DNA from: Silanimonas sp021297925
GTDB lineage: Bacteria; Pseudomonadota; Gammaproteobacteria; Xanthomonadales; Xanthomonadaceae
Length of the DNA: 64,000 nt
Assembly: GCA_027532825.1 (NCBI GenBank)
Contig: JAPZTL010000027.1
Location: 8,310-72,309 of the forward strand
Reading direction: 5' to 3'
In this document: in pieces, positions 37,476-45,726 of the stretch
How positions within the stretch are numbered: the stretch's first letter is position 1
Layout: every line of letters begins with the position of its first letter
Program-made: the position numbers and the translations under genes
Notes under the pieces: model-generated
Seen by the model: the letters and a program-made list of their open reading frames with translations, nothing else
Told to the model about the DNA's origin: nothing
The model's database searches: none

Positions 37476-37644
37476 GGACGAGGCTCCGGGTGGCTGTGGC
37501 GTGAAGGGTGCGCAGACCCGCGTTACGGGCGTGGCAAGGCGCACCCTGTTCGCCGAGGCTGGACGCCGCTTCGACCACTCGACGACGCCCACGACGGGGC
37601 GGACGCGCTAGTCTCGGGCTCCAACACCGCCCGACGAGCGCCTC

Positions 37645-38091
37645 GTGCCCGTGCCTCCCGACCGTCCTTCCGGACCCTTCCGCGCCCACGGCGACATCGA
37701 GGTGCTGAAGGACGGCTCGATCATCCGGGCCGCTGGCGCGGGCCCCTTCAATGTGGAAGCCGTCGCGGCCTACGCGCAGCAAGTGGCGCGACTGGTCGCC
37801 GGCGTCGAGCCCGGCGGGCGGTTCGTGGTGATCGCGCGGATGAGCCGCAGCATCCTCGCACCGCCCGAGGCGTGGGCCGCGCTGGAAGCGAGCATCGGCA
37901 GTCGAAAGCGCGGCCCGTCGCGCCAGGTCGGTGCCGCCTGGGTGAAGGAGGGCGAGGTCGAGGGCTGGGCCCTGATGCTGCCCAGGGTCAACGCGATCTA
38001 CCGCGCCATCGACGTGCCCTTCCGCGGCTTCGACGACGAGGCCACGGCGACTGGATGGGCCCTGGACGTGCTCGGCGGCCGCGAGCCCTGA
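37645..38091 (+). CDS. Unknown cytosolic protein (STAS/SpoIIAA-like)
   Basis: A 148-residue soluble protein without signal peptide or membrane segment. The alternation IEVLKDGSIIRAAGAGPFN followed by an AVAAYAQQVARLV helix, a FVVIARMSRSI strand and a helical C-terminus suggests a small alpha/beta fold of the SpoIIAA/STAS-like kind, but this is inference from secondary-structure pattern only. The start is GTG (a second GTG lies two codons later). Third codon positions are almost all G or C, as in the neighbours, which supports real coding. It ends 16 bp from the convergent regulator gene. Confidence 0.7.
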   Translation: MPVPPDRPSGPFRAHGDIEVLKDGSIIRAAGAGPFNVEAVAAYAQQVARLVAGVEPGGRFVVIARMSRSILAPPEAWAALEASIGSRKRGPSRQVGAAWVKEGEVEGWALMLPRVNAIYRAIDVPFRGFDDEATATGWALDVLGGREP

Positions 38092-38107
38092 GGCACCGCT
38101 CGATGCG

Positions 38108-38809
38108 TCAGTACGGTGGACGGGTGCGGCGGCCGACCGAGTAACAGGCGCAAGCCGCGTGCTCCAGACGATCCCGATCGAGGATCAGCAGCTCGCCGCG
38201 GGAGTAACGGATGATGCCGGCGCGATGCAATCGGCCTGCCGCAATCGTTACGGCGCTTCGCTGCACACCCAACAGTCCCGCGAGGCGCAGGTGGGTGAAG
38301 CGGAGCTCCGACTCCCCGACCCGATCCTGCGCCCGCAGCAACCACAGTGCCAAGCGGGAAGGAAGCGAGTGGAAGCGGGTGCAGGGAACGGCCCGCGCGA
38401 CCTGCGCGAAAAGCTGGGTCACCGCGCGGTCGACCAGCCGGCGAAGGATCGCGTTGGCGTCGAGCTCGGCGCGGAATCGAGGAACGCCGATCCGCCACGC
38501 ACGACCGCCGACGAGGACGACGGAGCGCATCGCGGACGGTGCAACACCCAAGGCCAGCATCGCACCGTCGACACTTTCGCGGCCGATCACGGCGACTTCG
38601 AGCGCCTCATGCCCACCCACCTCGGCAAGCACCCCGATGAGTCCGGCCTGCGGGAAGTGCACCTGCGCATGGCTCCGCCGGGCGAAGACCAGACGCTCGT
38701 CGACAACCAGTTCGACGTCGTCGCACTGCGCGAGGAACCGCTCGCCGAGGGCGCGAGGCAGTTGGCCCAGCAGGGCGTTGCCACGATTCGACGGTTTCAA
38801 GATGGCCAA
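38108..38809 (-). CDS. Crp/Fnr-family transcriptional regulator (atypical)
   Basis: A 233-residue protein with an N-terminal cyclic-nucleotide-binding-like beta-roll (about residues 15-130) and a winged helix at about 160-215 (LRLAGLLGVQRSAVTIAAG is the helix-turn-helix). The cAMP-binding Arg/Ser pattern of true CRP is not evident. The extreme C-terminus has a CACY motif shared in position with the regulator at 39625-40365. The start is a TTG at 38809, supported by GGAG 6 nt upstream. It may control the neighbouring stress genes; this is inference from position. Confidence 0.85.
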   Translation of the reverse strand: MAILKPSNRGNALLGQLPRALGERFLAQCDDVELVVDERLVFARRSHAQVHFPQAGLIGVLAEVGGHEALEVAVIGRESVDGAMLALGVAPSAMRSVVLVGGRAWRIGVPRFRAELDANAILRRLVDRAVTQLFAQVARAVPCTRFHSLPSRLALWLLRAQDRVGESELRFTHLRLAGLLGVQRSAVTIAAGRLHRAGIIRYSRGELLILDRDRLEHAACACYSVGRRTRPPY

Positions 38810-39121
38810 GCGCGTCTCCTCGAGGGCGTCGGCAGACGCGCTCTCTCAGTCGTCGCAGGCGCCACGCAACGGCAGGGGAACCGGAACCACCCGCAGCAAT
38901 GGATGGGCGAACTCGCCATCAGGGCTCATCGAATCGGCCCCAGGCTGCTCCACCGGCTCCGACGGACGCCACCGGGCGTCTTTCGATGGCAGCGGAGCGC
39001 TGGGGACGAGGAACAACGCTCCTCCCGATCGCCGGGACAAGGCACGTTCCGCACGGGAACGCGCTGGCGATGTCCATAGGTCGTCATTCGGCCTGTCCCG
39101 GCGTTCGTGGAGGACACGACG
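38810..39121. other. Intergenic stretch without a recognised gene
   Basis: A 312-bp gap between two minus-strand genes. It must hold the promoter of the regulator at 38108-38809. A TTG-initiated 64-codon frame exists on the minus strand but has no family match, no ribosome-binding site and shadow-like composition, so no gene is called. No hairpin or repeat was recognised. Confidence 0.6.
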
Positions 39122-39493
39122 TCACACCTTGTGACGTGCGAGGAAGCGGGCCACCTGGCCGTCGGCCTCCGAGCGCTTGACGCCGTAGCGCTTCTCGACG
39201 AGCGACGCGAGATCGGCCGCCTGGCCGTTGGTCTTCAGCAGTTCGTCCGCGCTGATCTTGGTCCATTCCGCGCGCGCTGCACCCACCTGGGTGCTCCAAG
39301 GACCGCGCCCGCCTTTCGACTTCGCGGTGATGTCGGACGGCTGGCCCATCAGGGCATCGTCGCCCTTGGCCGCAGTCGGGGCTGCGGCGGCGGCATGGGA
39401 GAGGGCCTCGCCATCGGGGAGATGGAAGGCCGGCGTGGGCTGCGGCATCGCGCCCTTGGCGGGGATGTCATGCGTGTTCTTTGAGGTGGTCAT
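39122..39493 (-). CDS. CsbD-like general stress protein
   Basis: A 123-residue protein whose last 50 residues look like a CsbD domain: WTKISADELLKTNGQAADL then an EKRYGVKRSEADGQVARFL helix, matching the W...L...G...YG...A..QV spacing of the family. The first 70 residues are low-complexity, rich in Ala, Pro and Ser, and probably disordered. CsbD proteins are small stress-induced proteins of unclear function. It lies between two Crp/Fnr-type regulator genes on the same strand, which suggests regulation by one of them. Confidence 0.7.
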   Translation of the reverse strand: MTTSKNTHDIPAKGAMPQPTPAFHLPDGEALSHAAAAAPTAAKGDDALMGQPSDITAKSKGGRGPWSTQVGAARAEWTKISADELLKTNGQAADLASLVEKRYGVKRSEADGQVARFLARHKV

Positions 39494-39624
39494 GGGGGGG
39501 ATCTCGATGGGGGTTCCCGTGCCGGGAGGCGGCGGGCCGGCATGGGCCGGACATCGAGACTGCGCTTCCCGTGGAAGAACATCGGTGCGCTACGCCACGC
39601 AGCAATGATCGACGACGCTCTCGC

Positions 39625-40365
39625 TTAGCGGGCGAACTTGGGCGGCGCGCTCGAAGGCACGTAGTGCAGCAAGCGGTCGTACTCGTGCTTGACGACGGCG
39701 TAGCACTCGCAGCAGCGCGCTTCGAGGCCCGGGCGATCGAGCACGGTGATGTGGCCACGGCTGTACTCGATCAGCCCCTGCTTCTGCAGCTTGCCGGCCG
39801 CTTCGGTCACGCCTTCGCGGCGCACGCCCAGCATGTTGGCGATCAGCTCCTGCGTCATCTGCAGCACGGGGCCGTCGAGGCGGTCGATCGACAGCAGCAA
39901 CCAACGGCAGAGCTGCTGATCGATGGAATGGTGGCGGTTGCACACCGCCGTCTGGGCCATCTGCGTGAGCAGGGCCTGCGTGTAGCGCAACAGCAACAGC
40001 AGCAGATCACCGTGGCGGTTGAACTCCTCCATCAGCACCGGGCCGGCGAGGCGATACGCCCAGCCCGCGCTCTGCACGACCGCACGGCTGGGCGTGCTCG
40101 CGCCGCCCATGAACAGCGCCACGCCGACGATGCCTTCGTTGCCGACCACCGAGATCTCCGCGGAGGCGCCGTCCTCCAGCACGTAAAGCAGGGAAACGAT
40201 GCTGTCCGTGGGGAAATAGGCGTATCGCATCGCGTCGCCCGGCTCGTAGAGCACCTTCCCCAGCGGAAACGGCACGCGCTCGAGTTTCGGAAACAGGCGC
40301 TGCCGTACCTCACTAGGCAGGGCGTCGAGCAGGTGGTTCCGTTCGGGCGAGGGGGCGTTGGGCAT
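39625..40365 (-). CDS. Crp/Fnr-family transcriptional regulator
   Basis: A 246-residue regulator: cNMP-binding-like beta-roll (about residues 20-140, with LYEPGDAMRYAYFPTDS and an ISVVGNEGIVG turn) and a winged helix at about 170-215 (ANMLGVRREGVTEAAGKLQ). It ends in a Cys-rich CCECYAVVKHEYDRLL stretch. This is a common environmental-bacteria subgroup of Crp/Fnr proteins that lacks the cAMP signature. The start MPNAPSPERN was preferred because it begins the usual N-terminal helix; a longer frame upstream overlaps the divergent entericidin gene. It is divergent from the entericidin-lipoprotein pair, 130 bp away. Confidence 0.88.
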   Translation of the reverse strand: MPNAPSPERNHLLDALPSEVRQRLFPKLERVPFPLGKVLYEPGDAMRYAYFPTDSIVSLLYVLEDGASAEISVVGNEGIVGVALFMGGASTPSRAVVQSAGWAYRLAGPVLMEEFNRHGDLLLLLLRYTQALLTQMAQTAVCNRHHSIDQQLCRWLLLSIDRLDGPVLQMTQELIANMLGVRREGVTEAAGKLQKQGLIEYSRGHITVLDRPGLEARCCECYAVVKHEYDRLLHYVPSSAPPKFAR

Positions 40366-40495
40366 GCCGTCCGAGCATACGCCGCCGCCTTCACGGCCTA
40401 TGTGTGGTAGCGAACACAGGCGTGTGTGTGGCGCCGCACCGACGCTACGGCGGATCCGACGGATGCCGGCGTCCCCTCGACCCGCGGAGCGTGCC

Positions 40496-40696
40496 ATGAA
40501 CCACCGAACCCCCCGACCCCGGAACGTCCTCCTGATCGGCATGGCCTTGATCGCCATGCTGGTGCTGGGCGCCTGCAACACGATGCGCGGCGTCGGCAAG
40601 GACACCGAAGCCGTCGGTGAAAAGATCCAGGACGAAGCCGAGCAGCACATGGATGACGATGAGAAAGACGACCGCCGCGAAGGAGCCCCCCTGTGA
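40496..40696 (+). CDS. Entericidin-family small lipoprotein
   Basis: A 66-residue lipoprotein: signal peptide ending in LGAC (Cys at about residue 27), then the entericidin signature NTMRGVGKDTEAVGEKIQDEA and a highly acidic tail. Entericidins (EcnA/EcnB) form a stationary-phase/osmotic-stress toxin-antidote pair in E. coli; here only one is present. The start is the ATG that gives a complete basic N-region. It overlaps the next gene by 4 bp. Confidence 0.85.
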   Translation: MNHRTPRPRNVLLIGMALIAMLVLGACNTMRGVGKDTEAVGEKIQDEAEQHMDDDEKDDRREGAPL

Positions 40697-41151
40697 AAAC
40701 GCCCCTGATCCCGATGATCGGCCTGGCGCTCGTGCTGACGGTCGGATGCCAGAAATCCCCATCAGACGCCGCCGACGACCTGGCCGCCGAGCGCGCCAAG
40801 GCCAGTGATGACATCGCCGAGGCCCGCGACGAAGCGGCGGTCTCCATGGAGGAGGCGGACGAGGCCCTCGTCGATGCGGAACAGACGCGCGACGAGGCCG
40901 TGGTCGACGCGCAGGACGACATGGGCTCTGCGACCGCGGACATCCTGGCCGAGAGGGCGGAAGCCAACTACACCCTCGCGACCAAGGAAGCGGACGCCCG
41001 CGCCCGGGTAGCCATGGAGAAGTGCGAAGCCCTCAGCGGCGTCGACCAGACGGCGTGCAAGAGCGAGGTCGACGCAACGCGTGCGGTGGAGGAGACACGA
41101 GCCATTGCCGACCGCGATGCCGCGCTGGCGGAGGCGAAACGCCAGGACTGA
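40693..41151 (+). CDS. Coiled-coil lipoprotein of unknown function
   Basis: A 152-residue lipoprotein with a signal peptide ending in LTVGC (Cys at about residue 19). The mature chain is almost entirely a charged Ala/Glu/Asp/Lys-rich helix with heptad character, resembling periplasmic coiled-coil or Lpp-like spacers; two further Cys (EKCEALSG and TACKSE) sit about 12 residues apart near the end. The GTG start overlaps the entericidin stop as GTGA, so the two lipoproteins are coupled. No enzyme signature is present. Confidence 0.75.
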   Translation: MKTPLIPMIGLALVLTVGCQKSPSDAADDLAAERAKASDDIAEARDEAAVSMEEADEALVDAEQTRDEAVVDAQDDMGSATADILAERAEANYTLATKEADARARVAMEKCEALSGVDQTACKSEVDATRAVEETRAIADRDAALAEAKRQD

Positions 41152-41191
41152 GGGAACGACCGGCGGCGGATGGCCACTGCCGGTGCCATCG

Positions 41192-41217
41192 GACGGGGCC
41201 CTTTGCCGGGCCCCGTC
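41192..41217. terminator. Bidirectional terminator hairpin
   Basis: A perfect 10-bp stem (GACGGGGCCC / GGGCCCCGTC) with loop TTTGCC lies between the convergent lipoprotein gene (ends 41151) and yqjK-like gene (ends 41256). T-rich tails are poor in both directions, so efficiency is uncertain, but position and symmetry support a shared terminator. Confidence 0.6.
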
Positions 41218-41255
41218 GTCGTTGGCGGTGCGGTCATGCCGTGCACGAGACCCTC

Positions 41256-41519
41256 TCAGCCGCCGATCCAGCGCCTCGCGATCAGGCCCAGCAGCGGAGC
41301 AAGACCGAGCTTCCGCGCCGGCGACCACATCCGGATCGCCAGCAGCAGGGCGAGCAGGCTCACGATCGGATGGCGCCGGGCCAAGGCCAAGCCGTCCATG
41401 ACGCGATCGGCCACGTGCAGCGGGCCCGAACACTGGACGCACTGCACGGCAAGTTGGATGCGCTGGGTCTGGGCCAGCGCCGCGAGCTCTCGCCGACGAA
41501 CCGCCACGGCCGTCGTCAT
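41256..41519 (-). CDS. YqjK-like protein
   Basis: An 87-residue protein that starts with a basic amphipathic region (VRRRELAALAQTQR) and ends with a short hydrophobic helix (HPIVSLLALLLAIRMW) before a basic tail, the pattern of YqjK. In E. coli yqjD-yqjE-yqjK form an operon of small membrane proteins induced in stationary phase. Its ATGA overlaps the stop of the YqjE-like gene; the frame upstream of this ATG runs under that gene and is not used. Confidence 0.72.
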   Translation of the reverse strand: MTTAVAVRRRELAALAQTQRIQLAVQCVQCSGPLHVADRVMDGLALARRHPIVSLLALLLAIRMWSPARKLGLAPLLGLIARRWIGG

Positions 41520-41926
41520 GGCGGCGACGCGCGCAGGATGGCGTGGTCCTTGCCCAACTCCTCGAGCGTGGCGGCGAACCAACGCGGCGCGCGGCGAATG
41601 CGCTCCAAGGCCACGGCCACGGCGGCCGCCCCGAAGAGCAGCAGGACGAAAGCCGCGCCGACGAGCACGGCGACCCGGTCTTCGCTGGCGACGGCGAGCA
41701 CGGCGGCGGCCAAGCCGGCCGCGACGGCCAAGCCGAACGCGAGCAATGCGGCGACCCACCACGACAACACAACGATCAGGCGCCACAGGGCCTGGTCGAG
41801 GTCGACTTCCATCAAGGCGAGCCGCGTTTGTGCGATCGCCACCATCGTGGCCGCGAGGTCCGCCAGCGCGGCCATCAGGCCGCGCCGACGGGGGGGGGAT
41901 GCGCCGCCCGCGGCCACCTCGCTCAC
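41516..41926 (-). CDS. YqjE-like small membrane protein (Phage_holin_3_6 / DUF1469 family)
   Basis: A 136-residue protein with two closely spaced transmembrane helices (about residues 48-73 and 83-108) joined by a short loop, preceded by an amphipathic LAATMVAIAQTRLALMEVDL helix. This is the layout of the YqjE family, filed as 'phage holin family' though not a phage protein. The GTG start overlaps the stop of the YqjD-like gene (GTGA). It is the middle gene of the YqjD-YqjE-YqjK operon. Confidence 0.82.
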   Translation of the reverse strand: MSEVAAGGASPPRRRGLMAALADLAATMVAIAQTRLALMEVDLDQALWRLIVVLSWWVAALLAFGLAVAAGLAAAVLAVASEDRVAVLVGAAFVLLLFGAAAVAVALERIRRAPRWFAATLEELGKDHAILRASPP

Positions 41927-42282
41927 CGGCGCCGCAACAGGAAGCCCATCAGCAGGCCCACGCCGGCACCGATGCCGATGGCGGTCCAGGGATGCTGGTG
42001 CACGTAGCGGTCCGTGGCCGTGGCCGCGTCACGGGCCTGCGCGGCGACGGCCTGCTGGGCGTCGGCGATCCTCAGGTTCGCGGCGCGCAGCGAATCGCGC
42101 GTGCGGGCGCGGATGCCGTCGAGGGCTTCGCCGCCGTGCTGCGCGGTGGCCTTCAGCAGGGCTTCGGCGTCCGACATCGCGGTGCGGACATCGGCGATCA
42201 GCGGTTCCATCGACAGCGACGGTGCGCTGCGGTCGGGAACGATGCCACTGGACTTGTCGAGGGTCTTTTCGAGGGGATTCAT
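41923..42282 (-). CDS. YqjD/ElaB family ribosome-associated inner-membrane protein (DUF883)
   Basis: A 119-residue tail-anchored protein: a long helical domain (residues about 25-90, with the DRYVHQHPWTAIGIGAGVG motif that precedes the membrane) and one C-terminal transmembrane helix ending in LLRRR. E. coli YqjD and ElaB bind 70S and 100S ribosomes and tether them to the membrane in stationary phase. It starts the YqjD-YqjE-YqjK operon. It follows the 48-residue membrane peptide gene by 31 bp. Confidence 0.85.
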   Translation of the reverse strand: MNPLEKTLDKSSGIVPDRSAPSLSMEPLIADVRTAMSDAEALLKATAQHGGEALDGIRARTRDSLRAANLRIADAQQAVAAQARDAATATDRYVHQHPWTAIGIGAGVGLLMGFLLRRR

Positions 42283-42313
42283 GGGGACACTCCTGGGGGG
42301 AAGGAAACGAGGT

Positions 42314-42460
42314 TCATACCCGCTGGCCGCGCAGCAAGCGGATGACGATGATCACGACGGCGACGACGAGCAGCAGGTGGATCAACCCACCCATCGTGTA
42401 AGCCGTGAAATAGCCCAGCGCCCAGAGAAGGACGAGCAGGACGGCAATGGTTTCGAGCAT
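42314..42460 (-). CDS. Small membrane peptide, lmo0937 family (48 residues)
   Basis: A 48-residue ORF that small-gene filters would miss. It begins MLETIAVLLVLLWALGYF and holds two hydrophobic stretches separated by TAYTMGGLIH, ending with a basic LLRGQRV tail; this is the signature of the lmo0937/DUF5670 family of tiny membrane proteins often found beside CsbD, YqjD and other stress genes. It lies immediately upstream of the YqjD-like gene on the same strand, so it is probably the first gene of that operon. Confidence 0.75.
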   Translation of the reverse strand: MLETIAVLLVLLWALGYFTAYTMGGLIHLLLVVAVVIIVIRLLRGQRV

Positions 42461-42551
42461 GGCGGCGGCTCCGGGTGGCGTGATCGATCGATCACGAGGA
42501 GGGCTGAGGATGCGCCGCGGGCTCGCGGATGACGGTGCGGTGCCGCACGCA

Positions 42552-42584
42552 GCAAAAGAAACGGGGCGCTTGGAGCGCCCCGTT
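42552..42584 (-). terminator. Rho-independent terminator of icd
   Basis: Reading the minus strand, 28 bp past the icd stop: a perfect 11-bp stem (AACGGGGCGCT / AGCGCCCCGTT) with a 3-nt loop, followed by TCTTTTGC. It separates icd from the downstream stress operon. Confidence 0.85.
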
Positions 42585-42611
42585 CCGGTGTCGCGATGTC
42601 GGCGTTTCCGA

Positions 42612-43937
<1,326 letters not shown>

Positions 43938-44031
43938 GGGGCCTCCAGTGAACGCGTGAGCCCGCATTGTCGCGGTTCCGGGCCGCCCGGGGAAAGCGCG
44001 GGGGTTAAATCGACGTGAGTGGCCGGCGGAC

Positions 44032-45285
44032 TCAGGCCGCGGGAGCGTCCGGGAGCGGGGTCGGCGCCCGGGCCGGCCAGCCGAAGAAGGCCTGGACCTC
44101 GTCGCGGCGGGCCAGCGCGTCGGCCTCGCCAAGGGCCAGCAGTTCGCGGGTGAACGCCGCTTCGAACAAGAGGTAACTGGCGAGCACGCCGCCCCCGGCG
44201 GCGGTCCCCTGCTCGCGGCCGGCGCGCCGGCTCACGCCCACCGCACCGAGCATGGTCCGCACCGGGCGCGGCAACTCGCCGATGTGGCGGGCGGCGATGT
44301 CGTCGATGCGTTGGCTGGGCGCGATGACGAGCATGTCCACCGGGCGGAGCGCCGACTGCGAGCGCAGGTCGGGCGGCAACAGGGACAGCGTGGCGTTGAT
44401 GCGCCGCGCGCGTTCGATGTCGACCGCCAGCGCGTCGAGGAAGATGTTGGACATGGCGTGGCCGCCGATCTGCGCGAGCGTGGGATAGCCGCCCGCATCC
44501 CTCCGGATCGACGGCGGCTCGTGGAGTCGGCCCGCGCCGATCACCAGCACACGGTCGGCGCCGAGGTGGATGGCCGGCGAGATCGGCGCGGTCTGGCGCA
44601 TCGAGCCGTCGCCGAACCATTGCGGCTGCCCGTCGAGGCCCAACGGCTGCGCGGGGAAGACGAAGGGAATCGCCGATGAGGCCAGCAGGTGCGTCGTCGT
44701 GATCCGGTCGCGCACGGCGATGCGCTGCGACCGCGCCCACGGCTTCTGGTGCGGGCCGGCATCGAAGAAGGTGACGTGCGTGCCCGAGCTGTAGCTCGAC
44801 GCGCTGACGGCGAAGGCGCGGAGCACGCCGTCCCGCACCAGCCCCGGGATGCGCTCCATGGCCACACGCTCGGCCAGCAGCTGCGCCAAGGGGGCGTTGT
44901 CCAGCAGGGAGCGGGGCTTGGCCCGGTGCCAACGGGCCAGCGCCCAGCCCACGGTGAACATCGTCAGCCAGCGCGCGCCGCTGCGGACCACGCCGAAGGC
45001 GTCGGCGCGGTACACCTCGCTGGCGCGGAAGTCATGCCAGATCCGGTGCAGGCGCTGCACCGCGCGCGGGTAGTCGTCGGCCTCGCTGGCCAGCGCCGCG
45101 GCGTTGATCGCCCCCGCCGAGGTGCCGGTCATCACTTTGAACGGCGTCGAGGACCCGGTGGCCACGCACTCGTGGCGGATGCGCTCGATGCCATGCAGCA
45201 CGCCGACCTGGTACGCGGCACGGGCACCGCCGCCGGTCAGCACGAGGCCGACGCAGCGGTCGTGGCGTGGTTGGGCATCCGCCAT
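44032..45285 (-). CDS. Patatin-like phospholipase
   Basis: A 417-residue hydrolase. The oxyanion-hole motif GGGARAAYQVGVL is at about residues 18-30, the nucleophile Ser in GTSAG near residue 55, and the catalytic Asp in the DGSMRQTAP block near 225; together these form the Ser-Asp dyad of patatin phospholipases. No signal peptide is seen. The ATG at 45285 is chosen because GGAGG lies 5 nt upstream; a GTG two codons earlier overlaps that Shine-Dalgarno. It lies 94 bp upstream of icd on the same strand. Confidence 0.92.
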   Translation of the reverse strand: MADAQPRHDRCVGLVLTGGGARAAYQVGVLHGIERIRHECVATGSSTPFKVMTGTSAGAINAAALASEADDYPRAVQRLHRIWHDFRASEVYRADAFGVVRSGARWLTMFTVGWALARWHRAKPRSLLDNAPLAQLLAERVAMERIPGLVRDGVLRAFAVSASSYSSGTHVTFFDAGPHQKPWARSQRIAVRDRITTTHLLASSAIPFVFPAQPLGLDGQPQWFGDGSMRQTAPISPAIHLGADRVLVIGAGRLHEPPSIRRDAGGYPTLAQIGGHAMSNIFLDALAVDIERARRINATLSLLPPDLRSQSALRPVDMLVIAPSQRIDDIAARHIGELPRPVRTMLGAVGVSRRAGREQGTAAGGGVLASYLLFEAAFTRELLALGEADALARRDEVQAFFGWPARAPTPLPDAPAA

Positions 45286-45439
45286 GGCCACCTCCGGGGC
45301 GCGATCCGGCGCGCCCGACGCGGGCCAGTGTGCGCCCAGGCCGGCGGCACGGGGAAGCCCTCCGGATGAGGTGTTTTCCTACCCGGGATGCCGATGTCGG
45401 ATGACGGTCATGGAAGCGCCGCGGGCGCACGCTGCCTCC

Positions 45440-45664
45440 ATGGCCTTCCATCCCCGCCCCCCTGCCGGTTCCCTCGACCCCGCCCCCGCGGTGGACTCCT
45501 CGCCCGTCGCCGTCGACGCGGTGGCGTGGGCCCAGACGGTGTGGGCGGACCGGGAGGCCTGGATCAACTCCCGCGGTGGCGTGGAATCGGTGTTCACCGC
45601 CGCCCAGGTCCTCGGGTGCCGCGAGGAAGCGGTGCGCTGGCTGAAGACCCGCACGCGCATCTGA
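45440..45664 (+). CDS. Small protein of unknown function (74 residues)
   Basis: A short ORF with nearly all third codon positions G or C, as in the surrounding genes. The first half is Pro/Ala-rich and probably disordered; the second half contains three Trp and a DREAWINSRGGVESVFTAA segment followed by a VLGCREEAVRWLKTRTR helix. The latter could be a small DNA- or protein-binding helix pair, but no family was recognised. The start is uncertain: in-frame ATGs also exist at 45401 and 45410. It lies between the divergent patatin gene and the S9 peptidase. Confidence 0.55.
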   Translation: MAFHPRPPAGSLDPAPAVDSSPVAVDAVAWAQTVWADREAWINSRGGVESVFTAAQVLGCREEAVRWLKTRTRI

Positions 45665-45726
45665 CACGCCCTCCCGACGCCGGACGGTGGCACAGTGCGG
45701 GTCCCGCCCCCACCGAGCCGCCGTTG

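Noticed and set aside
38846..39040. A TTG-initiated 64-codon minus-strand frame
   Set aside because: No Shine-Dalgarno, no family resemblance, and coding bias not distinct from the background.
41516..41926. A prophage holin, suggested by the 'phage holin' family name
   Set aside because: The gene sits in a YqjD-YqjE-YqjK-like operon with no phage genes nearby; the family name is historical.
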